A DNA stretch of 64,000 nucleotides, taken from positions 786,398,384-786,462,383 of the forward strand of contig OX422207.1 of the NCBI GenBank assembly GCA_949130495.1, written 5' to 3'. Shown here piece after piece: positions 9,560 to 21,489 of the stretch. This DNA comes from Sambucus nigra (lineage: Eukaryota; Streptophyta; Magnoliopsida; Dipsacales; Adoxaceae). A model generated the notes under the pieces. It saw only the letters and a program-made list of their open reading frames with translations, had not been told where the DNA came from and searched no databases. Within the stretch, counting starts at the first letter, position 1. Every line of letters starts with the position of its first letter. The position numbers and the translations under genes were made by a program.

Positions 9560-12500
9560 CTAAACATTATCCTTAATATTGAGGACTATAAGTTTATCTT
9601 CACCGAAACCTACCCTACCAAGCTTGAGTAAGGGGCAACCAAAAGGGATGTCCAAGCCTATTAGAGGTGTAAAAGGTTGATCTAATGGATTGTTGCAAGA
9701 TATTAGCCTCTATAACCAATTTGTTACAACAATAGCATCAGTATATATCAAGCACTTATGACATGATTTCGAACCTTTTAAACATTTTTGAGGATCAGAA
9801 TCATGTCACAAGGCTTTGGTTAACACAAATATGCTAAAGGGTACTCCCATATGTGAGCACGTTCTTAAGATGATGTCCATCATGGGAGAACTATATGTTC
9901 TTGAATTTGAAATCGATGGGTAAACCCAAATCAATTTTGTGCTCCAATCACTACCGCAGTTCTTAAAATAATTTTGACTAAACTATTATATCAATAAGTT
10001 TGATTACTCTATAGCGCAACTACTTAAAAAACTCCAAGTTGTGGAGAATATCACCAAGCATAAGAGTGTGATTCAGGTTGCTAAAAAAGGACGTTATTCT
10101 TATGTCCCAAAGGGTAAGAATAAGAAGAATGTAAAGTCTTAGTCATAACTTATGGTTATCAAGAAAAAATTAATCCTCGAGGAGGGGGTAAGAAGTCGAA
10201 AGGAAACTGTTATATCTACAAAGGTTAGGACACTGAAAGAAGTAATGCCTATCTACCTAATAAGGAAGAATAAATAGGGTGATTTCTCTTTAGTCATTGA
10301 GACATGTTGTGTGGTGCAATTTATCGGTACCTGGTGTGTAGATTTTTAAGCCACTAATCATGCTTGCTATTCTTTGCAGGGGTTCCAAGTAATCAGAGAG
10401 CTCAGTGGTGGATAAATATTTATGTTCTTGGGCGATCATCACAAGGCAACAATTATTTTAAAATTCTGGTGAAGATAAAAAGTTGATATTGGTTAATTGT
10501 TTGTTTGTTCCTAACATTAGAAGGAGTGTAATTTAAGTTTCTAAACTGGTTTTGAATGGATATTTGGTTTATTTTAATAAAAGAATTTTTATTATAATGA
10601 AAAATCACTTACCTGCTCTGGTACATTGGAAAATGATCTTTATATTATAACACATGTATCACCACTAATGCTTAATATTGAAGTGAATGACTTAAATGAA
10701 AATAACCTAAAGTGAAACGGACCTTCTATATTGAACTAAATATATCTTTGGCACTTAATCTTAGGTCATATCAATCTAAAAGGATTCAAAGACTGATCTC
10801 AAATGGATAATTAAGTTCATTGGAAATGGAGGAACAGTCTATGAATCCTGCTTAGAGGATAAGGTGACTAAGAGGTAATTTATAAAAAAGGGCTACTGTG
10901 CCAAAAATGTGTTGGAGTTGGTTCATTTTGATTTGTGTGACCCTATGACTTTCCAGGAAAGAGGCATTTATGAGTACTTCACCATTTTTATTGATGATTA
11001 CTCGAGAATTGGGAATTTTTACCTTATGCATCACAAGTCTGAAGCCTTTCAGAAGTTCAAAGTGTATGAGGTTGAGTTGGTGAATAGGCATAGTAAATTA
11101 ATCCAAACTCAATGATTTGATCGCGGAAGAGAGTACCTCTTGCAAGAGTTTATGGAACACTTATCGGAGATTGGGATTACACCCCAATTGTCTTCAACGG
11201 GCACTGTACGATAAAATGGTGTAGTGGATAGGAAGAACGGTACTCTTTTGGACATGGTTAGATCTGTGATGAGTTATTCGAATCTGATGGATTCCTTTTG
11301 AAGTTTTGAACTAGATATGACTATGTGATTTATTGAGCTTAGTTCCTATAAATTTTTCTCATATTGATCTATGGACCGGGTGAAACCCTAGTCAAGGACA
11401 AGTTTGGATTTAGGGTTGCCCAACACATGTGTTACGAAAGGAGACAAGGAAATTATAATCAATGATGGTTGTATGTCTCTTTATAGGTTATCAAAACGGA
11501 ACTAAGGGTGGTTAATTTTATAATCCTAAGGACCAGGGGGTATTTGTTAGCACAAATACTCAATACTTAGAGGATAATTATATAATTGATCACAAGCCCA
11601 TAAGCAATATTATCTTACAAGATATAAGATGGAAAGACCAATTTATTGCTTTCAGACCATTTATACAGGGTCAAATACAACTTGATATCTATAACATATT
11701 ACCTAACAGTAGTGGGAGTGTTATCGATGATCAGAATACACATATCACTTATACTGGATCATAGGTGGAGCAAGTCGTAGTGGAAGAGTCAGGCGTCAGT
11801 CTAGTAGGTTAATGTATATGGGTGAACATTTCAGTGAGATCCCAATGGAACATGTATAGGATCCCAATAACTATGACGAGGCACTCCAAAATAAGGATTC
11901 CAAACTTTTTCTTAAGTCTATAAATACCGAAATGGATTCGATGTATTCGAATTAAGTTTGGAAACTTGTAGGCTTGCATGATGGAATAAAACCCATTGTT
12001 TAAAAGGGGACATGCAAGAAGAAAAAAAGGGTAGATAGGATGATGGAAATCTTCAAGGCAAGGCTTATTGCAAAATAGTTTACTCAAATAGAGGAGTGAC
12101 TATGAGGAAGCCTTCTTGCGGGTAGCCATAATAAAGTCTTTCGGATTCTCTTATCTATTGCAGCACATCTCGATTTTGAGATTTGGAAAATGAATGTCAA
12201 GGTTGTGTTCTTGATGAGTGCATATACATGATACAACCCATGGGGTTCATAACTAAGGGCAAAGAAAGCAAAGTGCAAGTTTAAGGGATCCATTTATGGA
12301 CTTAAGCAAGCATCAAGGTATTGGAATATTCTATTTGATCAGGCAACCAAATCCTTTGATTTTGATTAATGTTTGGATAAAACTTGTGACTATAAGAAGC
12401 ATAATGGAATCATGTTATTATTTCTAGTACTTTACATGTATGATATTCTCCTAATTGGGAACAATGTAGGTGTATTATGAAGTACTCAGGAGAAGCCAAT

Positions 12501-13376
12501 CACATCATTGGGATCAATTTTCTCCATGATTAGACAAATGGGAAGTTAGGCTTATCCCAAACCAGTTATATCGATAAAGTGCTCACAAGGTTTAACATGC
12601 AATATCCTAAGAAATAATTTCTTTCTTTCAGACATGGAATTTCTTTATTTAAGGATCAGTGTCCTAAGACACCTGATTTGATAGAGAGGATGAGAAATAT
12701 ACCTTATACTTCAGTGTTAAGTAGTCTCATGTATGCTATGGTTTGTAGTAGACTAGATATCTAGTATATTATTTGCATGGTTAGTAGATTCTGATCTAAC
12801 CTAGGTGAGGAGAACTAAAGTGTTTCTAAGCACATTCTCAAGTTCTTGAAAAGGACTAAGGATTATGTACTAGTGTACTCAAGAGATAGTCTTATACCCA
12901 TTGGATATACATACTCGGACTTCCAGTCGAATAGGGATTCTAAGAGATTGACCTGGAGATATTTTTTTACCCTAAGAGGTGGAGCCATAAGTTGGAAGAG
13001 TATCAAGCAATCATGTTACTAATTCGATTATGGAAGTCGAGTATATTGCCATTTCAAAGGCAACAAAAGAGGTTGTTTGGATCCGAAACTTCCCAAGTTA
13101 CTTGGGTGTGGTTACTTTAATGCAGTTAGTCATTTTACTGTGATAATGGCGGTGTGGTTAAAAAATCAAAAGAATTAATAACTTATAAGAGGGCGAAGCA
13201 CATTGAGCTCAAGTATCACTTGATTTAGGAGGTCCTGCAGAGGGGCGGCATCATCATAACCAAGATTGCTTCTCAGGATAACCTGGAGGATCCTTTTACA
13301 AAGAGCTTACCAGTTAGGACTTTTGAGATTCACGTCGAGGGAATGGGAGTCAAGTGCATGGATACATGGCTTTAAG
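9560..13376 (+). pseudogene. Decayed Ty1/copia gag-pol
   Basis: The order is copia-like: gag remnants (about 9570-10200), a decayed zinc-knuckle region near 10200, a protease/GAG-pre-integrase stretch, integrase (10909-11280, with LELVHFDLCDPM and YFTIFIDDYSR), reverse transcriptase (about 11780-12480, with IYGLKQASRYWN at 12290-12325) and RNase H (about 12900-13360, ending near IASQDNLEDPFTKSLPV). The whole is full of stops and frameshifts; the longest open piece is 69 codons. The YVDD site reads YMYD. It is not the SIRE-like copia at 35.6-44.5 kb. No 5' LTR is recognised. Confidence 0.8.
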
Positions 13377-13393
13377 ACTAAGTGAGAAATTAT

Positions 13394-14900
13394 TGTGATT
13401 TTATTCTTAAAACCATGTAAAGACATTTTATTTATTTATAAATAATTGTCTTATTCATTTTGAAATACGAATCATGTTTGTGAGAATTTTATGATTTTAA
13501 ATATTTTGTTCTATATATATTAGTCAATTGCACTTATTAGGAATTCCAGTGAGTTGGGTTCGACTTGATCACGGAAGACTTGAATTATTTAACTAGCATT
13601 ATTGGACAGTTCACAACCTATATAGGGAGTTTGCATAGTATCTAAACGGTTATGATGCAATCCTAGTGAGTTATCTTGAACTACGGGAACTAATCTGATG
13701 GTTCAAGAACTATTAAAATAGGTCAATGTGATCAGTACATCCACGATTGTATTGAATATGTCCACCCGTGAGATTTAAGTCTAAGGGTTGTATTGATTAG
13801 ACTTAGTCACTCTCACACCATTTGCCAAGCGTGTATAGATTCTTACTCCCAAAAATTATGAGAATTGGAATGCTTGCATAATTGTCACTTTAACTATAAT
13901 GGGAAAGTTTCAAATTAAATGAATCTCAATCTTCGCAGATTGTGTGATCATTGTGTGAGTATGTTTGATATCATATTTCGTACGAATTCACATCCAGAGA
14001 TACCTTGGATTGTGATACTCCCTTGATGAACTTATAAGATTTGATCACACTAGTTAAACCTGATCAGTGGATTATTTTATAATCCGATGGAGTAGTGAAA
14101 TAAGTTCAAGTATGAGAATTAAGGAATTGATTAGATGTTAGTTAAAATCAACTAGAGGCAAATTGATTTGACCAAGTGGGTATCGGAAGCTTAACGCCGA
14201 GAATCATATTATGTGTAAATAAGTCCTCATTATATCCGATTGGTTTTGAGATAATTAAATTAGAGTGAAGTCATAATTATATAGTGGAATTAATTATAAT
14301 TAAATTAAAAAATGAAAAAAATTACGGAATTTATAATGTGGGATACCGAATATTAATTTGGAAGCCAATTTAAATATTAGCCTTGGGTCCTTAGTATAGT
14401 CCATATACCTAAGTAGTTAGGCCCGCATTCTTAAGAAGCCAATTTGTCCCAAGCCTACCGCTTAAATTAGTATATATTGGTTTAAGTTGAGTTTATAAGC
14501 AATATAATTTATTATGAGGGTTTAAGAGTGCGATAGAAAAACTATTCATGTTTTTGTGAAGAGGCCTAGAGAAAGAGTACCAATTCTCACTCAAAAGCAA
14601 GAGTTTTCTTCTTCAAAGGTACTCACACACCTACCTAGCTTTGAAAGGATCATATACTAGAAGACCCAATCATTTCAAAGCATTCAAGAAAGATTTTGGA
14701 GATCCAAAAGAAGGAAAACCCTCTATTATCATCAAATACCTTTCTCCACACCGGATTGTAAATGGATACACAAAAGTATTGTACTCGAAACAGTAAGTCT
14801 GTTTTTCAAACCTAGTTTTGGATTTTCTAATTTGTATTGTTTAATTAATCGAATATTCAATGGTTGATATTTTTTGCATATATCGATCCCTAAAAATCTA
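13394..14900 (+). mobile_element. Putative 3' LTR of the decayed copia element
   Basis: RNase H is followed by GACTAAGTGAGAAATTATTG, a worn copy of the usual copia polypurine tract AGTGGGAGATTGTTG. The LTR would therefore start TGTGATTTTATTC at 13394. It is AT-rich and noncoding. The outer end is not fixed; 14900 is a guess based on the TTCAAACCTAGTTTTGG stretch, and the LTR may reach close to 15500. Confidence 0.5.
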
Positions 14901-15500
14901 TAAATTGGAAATTCAAATATATAAGTTCAAGGGGGAATAACGAGTCACAAATTATATGAGTTGAATCGTGTTATTTATTAAGAACGTGGTTTTATGCCGA
15001 GTTCAACCCTATGATCAAAATATACTAAAGCGATTTAAGTTGAGATAATTATTTCTAAACTTGATATATATCTCTATGTTGAGTGTCGTACCTAGCTACA
15101 TTAGGATCCTGAATAGTATCACCTATGTGATTTGGAAGTGAGGTCGCTTCCTATGGTAATTTTAGGAAAATTACATAGTGAATTCACTATACTATGATTA
15201 AAGCACATGCGTAACATGCTTATTTAAAACTAAATCCAAGTAGGTTTATGTGTGGGAGGTTTCTAGAGTTAGAGTTCAAAACTTTGGTTATTCTTTAGAT
15301 TTGGAATCTTCTGTGCTAAGTAAAGGTTCAAGTTGAAAGGCACCTTTGTTTGTGCATAATTAAAATATTTCTTGATGAAAAAGTTTTCAAAACTATACAA
15401 GTGAAGGAATGTTGGCACAAGTGTATGAGTATATATGTGTGTAAAGCTTATAAAAGAGATACGGGACGAAGAATCTTGTAAGGGTACCATATGTTTTTTG
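14901..15500. other. Unassigned AT-rich flank
   Basis: No gene seen. It ends with GCTGG at 15501-15505, the left target duplication of the Tat element. The flank resumes at 30801. Confidence 0.4.
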
Positions 15501-15505
15501 GCTGG

Positions 15506-15920
15506 TGTGGTGACAATTAAGTTCAGCGCAAATTAATAAGAAAAAGCAATCACCAGAACAAATAGAGAATGTAAGGAATGGTAATCACACAACACAAGAT
15601 GTACATGGTTCAGCAAGAATGCCTACGTCCACGGTGGTGCTCTCAATATTATTTCTCTATACTCCGAGGAGTATTTTACAGGAAAAATAATACATGCCCT
15701 TTGCCCCGGGCTAAGGGTTTGTTATATACATGTTGGTTTTCGGGGAGCGGGGGTGTTGGACTCCCCCACGTCAATCCACAACTCCTAGAATATCTCCTTA
15801 CGAGATTTTAGGAATAGACTAGGTCGTAACTGAATGAGTTAGGGCGTGAGGCCTCCAGACTTTGGGCCGTAATTTATTGGGCTACTCGTTTGGGCCCAAG
15901 GTGATACATCGATGTACCCA
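15506..15920 (-). repeat. 3' LTR of the Tat element
   Basis: Begins TGTGGTGACAATTAAG and ends GATGTACCCA on the plus strand. It contains CTACGTCCACGGTGGTGC, a block widely seen in plant LTRs. A TATATAAC box lies on the minus strand near 15720-15731. The polypurine tract AGGGGCAATTA on the minus strand directly adjoins it (15921-15931). Confidence 0.9.
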
Positions 15921-15940
15921 TAATTGCCCCTAAAGTTGTT
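15921..15940 (-). other. Polypurine tract of the Tat element
   Basis: Minus strand CAACTTTAGGGGCAATTA immediately before the 3' LTR, in the position needed for plus-strand priming. Confidence 0.6.
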
Positions 15941-16859
15941 GGGCCACAATTTGGGCTCAATAATTTTAAATGATTTGTCACAATGGCTATTTTGTAAATC
16001 GTGCAACACTTCTTTAATACCAAAGCGACTCTTATGAACTAATTTAGGTGGGAGAGTGCCTCGTTGCCCGTGCGTTATGATTAGAAACGTTTAAAAGTCC
16101 TTCGGAGAAGTCTTTGCTTGTTGTCGCTTCAAGTTTCTCCATATTTCTAAACTTCTCCAAGCTTTCGATGTTACTCTTTCATTCCCAAGTCTTCGTCTTC
16201 CAATTTCAATCTTCTTCATCATCTTTGCTTGTGACTTTGCATCGTCCCAAGCTAAGTTTTTACTTCGTAAGTTCCTCTTGCTCTTGCTCTTTCCTTTTTT
16301 CTGTTAAAATTTCTTCACATTTGTAATTAGGGTTTGTATCTTTCGATGGCAAAAATAGGCAATAAATCAATATCCAAATTTAGGAAGTTCTATAATATTC
16401 CAAATTGGATAGACATCGAGTGTGCCCCTGTCCCCCGTAATGTTAGAGAGGTTGAGGACGATCATTGGATTCACGTTCTCTTATTGTCCCAAGGGGGTCT
16501 TACTTTTCCTCCAAGCAATTTATTTTTGCACTTTTTTGGTTATTTCAATATTGTCCCTGCACAGTGTTCGCCAAATGTCTGGAATATTATTAATGGTGTA
16601 CATAGAATAAATCAGCTCTATGGCACCAATTTAGGGCTTGCTGAGATCTGCTTTTGTTATTCTTTCTCGCAAATAAGTTTTGGTTTTCTTTACCTCAACG
16701 CCAGGAGTCCTGATAGGGTATTGGTAGTAAACCTACCTGATTCCTATAAGGATTATTGGCATGAGGGTTTTATTGCTAGAAATTGGCAGTTTCCTCCCCA
16801 TACTGAGGGGTCGAGGTCTGGCAGATTTGTGGTCCCCTTCTATGGGGAGGAGTGCATAG

Positions 16860-16938
16860 GTAGGCTTAGTCTTTGCTGTGATCATCGATCCTCTGTTCAT
16901 GTACGATTTTTCTGATATTTTTCTCTCTTTCTTTTTAG
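16860..16938 (+). other. Intron 1 of antisense ORF 1
   Basis: Donor ATAG/GTAGGC and acceptor CTTTTTAG, 79 bp and T-rich. Removal rejoins a split GCG codon and keeps the frame. Predicted only from sequence. Confidence 0.6.
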
Positions 16939-17856
16939 CGAGGACAAAGAACTTGGAACATTCTCTCAGCGAGGTTCGAGCTGCTGAGTTAGTCAAAGCC
17001 TGGAACATCAGGGAGCTCTTGGCTGACGGTGAACACCCTCGATCAATAACTTTTCTCTTGGAATACAAGAACGTTGGGTCCAACTTTATTGCGCGACCTA
17101 TGGACAGCATCCCTGAGCTAAATATTACTGAAGAGGCTGCTACCGATCCCATCCAATTAGTCAAGGAAGAAAGCAGCTCTGGTAAGGAGAGCGAGGGTGC
17201 TGACAAGGGCGGTGCTAAGGGTTCTTCCAGTGAAGAGAGCTCCGGCGGTGAAGGGTCTTCCAGCTCGAAAGAAGTTTCAGAGGCTCGAGAGCCTTCGAGT
17301 TAATCGAGTAGTTCCAGCGAGGAAGATATGGTTCCTCCCAAGAAGAATTTAATTCGTAATGATGATAATGATGATGTGCTCCTATCTCACCGATCGAAGA
17401 AGCAGAAAACTGGCAGCGGAGGGGTTGCAACTGGTTCTCAGTCTGCTGCTCATGAGCAGGAGAAGAAGATGAGGGAGGAAGAGTAGTTGAGAGAGGGGGA
17501 GAGAAAAGAGGAGGAGAGGAAGAAGGTGGAAGAGAGAAAGAAGGTGGAAGAGAGAATGAGAGCTGAAAAGGAGAGGGAAGAGTAAAAAAGGAGAGAGGAG
17601 GTTAGGACGCAGGCAAGGTAGGCTCTGGTGCCTGTATCCACCTTGCCCGAAGGGGCCTCTTTGGGCCTTTCTCCTTAGTTGGCTCCTGCATTGCACGAAA
17701 GAGTAGTTATGTTGACTGATCGTTAGAAGGCGATGGGAACCGACCAGTTAGCTCTGAAAGCGAGTCAGAGGCTAGCCTTGGTAAGTTTACTCTCACTTCT
17801 TTATTCTCGTAATACTTTGCTCTATGCTTCCCATGTTAATTTTCTCTTCTTTGCAG

Positions 17857-19118
17857 TGTAACAACCCGCGTAATTTTGGGCTATTTTAATTAATTTTTGG
17901 AAAAATGGAGGAAAATAAAGTTTTTGATAAAATTATTTTTATTGCTCAAATATGTTGGTTATTATTTTTAAAGGTGAGAATTTCAAACGGTTTCGAAAAC
18001 GGATTTTAAAATGATTTTTAAATGTTTTTAACTCTTGGAATTCTAAGTCGGTGAACAACAAGTAATTTTCAAGAGTTGTTTTGACTTACAACTCTTCATT
18101 TCTTTGCCTTATTTAAAGGAGTCTTTTGGATTCCAACTCTTCATTTCTTTGCATTATAAAAGGAAGTCGTGGTCAAACCTTTTAACATACTTTTGGCACA
18201 AATTTTGGCAGCAAATATATTTTATATTCCTCTTCTTTTTATATATATTTTGGCCCTTGAGATTTGTGAGTTCCAACCTTAGATTAGAGGTGTTCTTGGG
18301 GCTATTTTGTTGGAGGTTCTTGGAGGATCTTTTGTAGATCTTTTGTGTTGATCTTGAGGATGTGATCGTTGGTTTCTCATCATGGTTTGAGGTATGGGGT
18401 TTTACACAATATGCTCCTTAAATCTCGCGAGTGTCATTCTCTTTGAATTCTTGTTTAATTGAACTCATATTTGAATTGATAAATTCATTGAAATCTGGAA
18501 AATAATTGTTGAAATTATTTTGATTCATGTGGTATTATTCTTGTTGTTGATGAGCATATTGTCATGAGATTTTAATATCGCACGGATGTTGGGCACCCGC
18601 CAAAATTCCTATTTCTCGGGCTATGGCTTGATAAAGCATATACGGATGTGGTGAGGCCTGGTGACCCGGTTAAAGTGTTGTTGAGAAATTATATTGATAA
18701 ATGCTTTGAGATTTGCATTTTGATTTGAATATTTCTACTCGTGTTGTTACGTTTTATTCGTTGCTAATCCGTATTTGTTGAGCATAATTCATGTCGTATT
18801 GTGTACTTCCCCATATTTTCTTTTAGTGGCAGGTTAGCGCGGATTTTGGGGCGCTATGGAGATTGATTTTAGCGAGGATTGTTTGGGAAAGATTTGTATT
18901 ATTTTGATGTATAGAACTTTGGAGATTTGTATTTTATTTTTGAGTTAGTTGTTGTATTTTTTATTCGAGAGACTTGTTGTAATTGAAGAGATTGAGATTA
19001 GTGGATTTATATTATTGTGGGTTTATTTAGATGCTCTATACCTTGTCACTTGTGGATTTGGATTTATTTTATCACATTAGCGCTCCGTTCGCTCTCCCCG
19101 GGCGGCCGGGGTGTTACA
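17857..19118 (+). mobile_element. Solo LTR, 1262 bp, inserted at a splice acceptor
   Basis: Termini TGTAACAACCCGCG and CCGGGGTGTTACA, flanked by TGCAG at 17852-17856 and 19119-19123. The duplicated bases are the acceptor end of intron 2 of antisense ORF 1 (TTTGCAG). The LTR belongs to the same family as 33807-35177, which lies in the opposite orientation. They share GTTGGGCACCCGCC and GGTGACCCGGTTAA blocks and the terminal sequences. It carries a ~50 bp duplication containing two TATA-like boxes (18087-18165). No internal region is present, so it is a recombination product of a full chromovirus-type element. Confidence 0.92.
18087..18165 (+). promoter_or_regulatory. Duplicated core-promoter segment in solo LTR
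   Basis: CAACTCTTCATTTCTTTGC occurs at about 18087 and again at 18136, each followed by a TATA-like word (TTATTTAAAGGA, then TTATAAAAGGA). It is about 230-300 bp into the LTR, a likely U3 position. Confidence 0.5.
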
Positions 19119-19924
19119 TGCAGTTTGTGATCGACTTCGTCGTCCTCTATCGTAGCCGCGATGAGCTGGTAAAGAGGAATGTTGATCTTGAGAAGAAGAA
19201 TATCGAGCTGGAGGCTAGATTGAAGGCTGCCGATGCTGTCCAGAAGTTGTCTGAACTCGCTCTGTCTGAAGCCAATCGAACAAAGGTTGCGGCGATCAAG
19301 GAGCTTGGGTAGTTGAGGCACTCCTATGACCTGGTCTGCTAGAGTAAGTTAGCTGTGGTGGATGAGAATAAAGTGCTAGCAGATAAGGTGGAGAAGGTGG
19401 AATCTGAGGCAACAACCCTAAAGGAAAGCTCGTACAATACCGGATGGACTGTTGCGTATGAGGATACCGATGTTCAGATAGGCTACATCAGTCGACTGAA
19501 CTTTAAGAAGGGCTGGAACAGGGCTTTTTTGGCTGCTGGAGTGAATATCGATTCTCTATTGTTTGACGAGCATGATCCAGGCCTGAAGCCTGTTGTGGAT
19601 GAGGCACCTGCCCCGACCATTGATGGTGGTGTTCCTGATTCTCAGATCGTTCCTGCTAATGCTTCTTCTGTCCAGGGAACAGCAGTTGCTCCACCTGAAG
19701 GAGGTGTCCCTACTGCTGCAGACAAGGGAAAACAATCGACGACCTCAGAGTAAACTGAGGTTGCCAACTAGCATGTTTAAAGGAACTTCTTTGTATTTTT
19801 TGCTTTGTTTATAATGTCCTTCTGATTACTGATGTACTTGGAACGTTCCATTTTAATGAAATGAAAACACTTTTCTTTCTTCATACTGATTCTTCAGCTC
19901 TTTAATGCTTTTTATGGCTTGTAG

Positions 19925-20843
19925 TTGATTGATGTGGATGAGTATATACCTGCTACCTCTCAACTCGGAAGGATCCTCGATCCTAATGCGAGCAATCAAG
20001 TTTTTCAGGCCTTTGTAAGGATTTATAAGTCCCTTAGGTCGAGGAATAAGAGCTTTAAAGATCAGTCAGAGATCGCTACCAAACTGAAGGATAAACTTCA
20101 GGAGATGGAAGAGGTTAGTGCTTGTGTTCAAGAAGAAGTGAACCTTCTGAGGGCTAAACTTCTGGATGCCTCTGAGATCAATCAAGTCGGAGAAGTTCTT
20201 CAACAGGAGAATAAAACTCTGAGGAGGGAGGTGTCGCAACTTAGGGAGCATGCGCCGAGCGTTGTACCTCAATTTTTGTGAGGTTCCTCTTCATCGACTG
20301 ATCCACGAGCTGGTACAGCGTCGAGCGCCACCCCTTAAGTTTTGTGAGGTTCCACTTCATCGGTCGATCCGCGAGTTGGTACAGATGTCGGGAGCTAGGG
20401 AGATGGACGAGCTTTGAGGAGACGTTCATCGAGCATACATGATAGCTGTCGGGCTCCAAAGAGATATCACGCGGCTAAGGCATCTATTCAAGAAAGGTCC
20501 TCGGCGAGTGTGGGCTGACGATTATGATCAGGGTTGGGCAGATGCTCCCACGAGGTTGGCAGAGTTTGAAGAGCTATCCTTTATTAGGGGATGGTTGAAT
20601 GCTCTCATGGAGCTGAAAGTCCCCAGGAACTCAGTCCTCTGGTATCGTCATGAGATCTCCCCTTCGACTCTAATGCCTAACCATTTCTGGAGGGATGACC
20701 AGTGGGTCCCCATAGATGTTATTCCCAGGCAGCCACTGGAGTCGGATGTAAATGAAGTAGAGTTAGAGTTAGCTCCCCTCCCAGATGACGACCGAAGAGC
20801 GCAAGTAGCTGACTACCTTACTCGAAGACCTAATCCCCAATAG
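19925..20843 (+). pseudogene. Antisense ORF 2 of the Tat element
   Basis: An open stretch after a possible splice acceptor (TGGCTTGTAG at 19915-19924) reads IDVDEYIPATSQLGRILD and then forms a heptad-rich coiled coil (about residues 35-115). It is broken by stops and a frame change at about 20280-20440. It then continues LQRDITRLRHLFKKGP to a Trp-rich segment (VLWYRHEI, HFWRDDQWVPIDV), ending at 20843. An AATAAA signal follows at 20892-20897. It may be a later exon set of the same antisense transcript as ORF 1 or a second gene. The product is unknown. Confidence 0.55.
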
Positions 20844-20891
20844 GATTTACTTAATTCATTCAATGTAACTCTGTTGTAAATTCAGTGAAGT

Positions 20892-20897
20892 AATAAA
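20892..20897 (+). terminator. Polyadenylation signal of the antisense transcript
   Basis: AATAAA about 50 bases after the stop of antisense ORF 2, in a T-rich context. Confidence 0.45.
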
Positions 20898-21489
20898 ATA
20901 TTTATTTTTTGGGCGATTCATTGACTAAACGTGCGTTGTGTATTTTCTACTTCAGTGATTTTTGTTTGATTATCTTGGGCTCTTCATAGCCGACTAGATT
21001 TTATGTGGGTAGAGTTATTTTATTGCGTGAGTATCCTCCCCGTCTAGTATGCTTATGAGATACCATTCTTCCCTACTTTACCTTTTAGGTTGTGTCGTCA
21101 CACTCCCTGAGGCCTAAGTGTGGCAATGGCGAGGACACAACTGGTGTTGGATGTTCTATCCGATCAGGTTTTCTGAGTCCAACATCATTTGGCGACCAAT
21201 TCAATTTGTCCGAGCTACCTAAGGGTCCCCTGTAGGGCTTCATATATTGTCAGGGGCAATGCTAAGAGGTTGTTCGTGTTTCATAACGAAAACCTGAGGA
21301 GGGAGGCTCCCTGCTTTTATATATTGAGCAACGTGTCTGTCGCTTGGAAAATATGTGCAAGTTATAAAGTTCATAATACAGAATTAACACTTTATGGAAT
21401 GCTACTGCCAAACAATCTTTTATTAATCAAACACAATAAAAATGAGTTGCCAATTCCAGTAATGTGATAAAAGATCAATGAAGAGAAAC
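20898..21489. other. Spacer between antisense ORF 2 and the end of pol
   Basis: The antisense ORFs (plus) and pol (minus) converge here. No ORF is supported. It resembles the noncoding junction expected in Tat elements. Confidence 0.4.

Larger units (their letters stand above)
16346..19753 (+). pseudogene. Antisense ORF 1 of the Tat element (plant 'putative gypsy type transposon' family), three exons
   Basis: Runs opposite to pol. Exon 1 (16346-16859) begins MAKIGNKSISKF and carries the conserved LTFPPSNLFLHFFGYF and YWHEGFIARNWQFP blocks of the plant family known as putative gypsy type transposon (Pfam PF04195, from memory). A 79 bp GT-AG intron (16860-16938) joins in frame to RTKNLEHSL. 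Exon 2 (16939-17780) continues into a Ser/Glu-rich acidic tail and a Glu/Arg coiled coil, with several stops (first at 17301-17303). A second intron starts at 17781; its acceptor was hit by a solo LTR. Exon 3 (19124-19753) holds a coiled coil and ends KGKQSTTSE. Function unknown. The in-frame splice joints argue that it was once expressed. Confidence 0.72.

Noticed and set aside
18104..18337. 77-codon ORF in the solo LTR
   Set aside because: Hydrophobic AT-rich translation across the promoter region of an LTR; not seen in the sister LTR 33807-35177.
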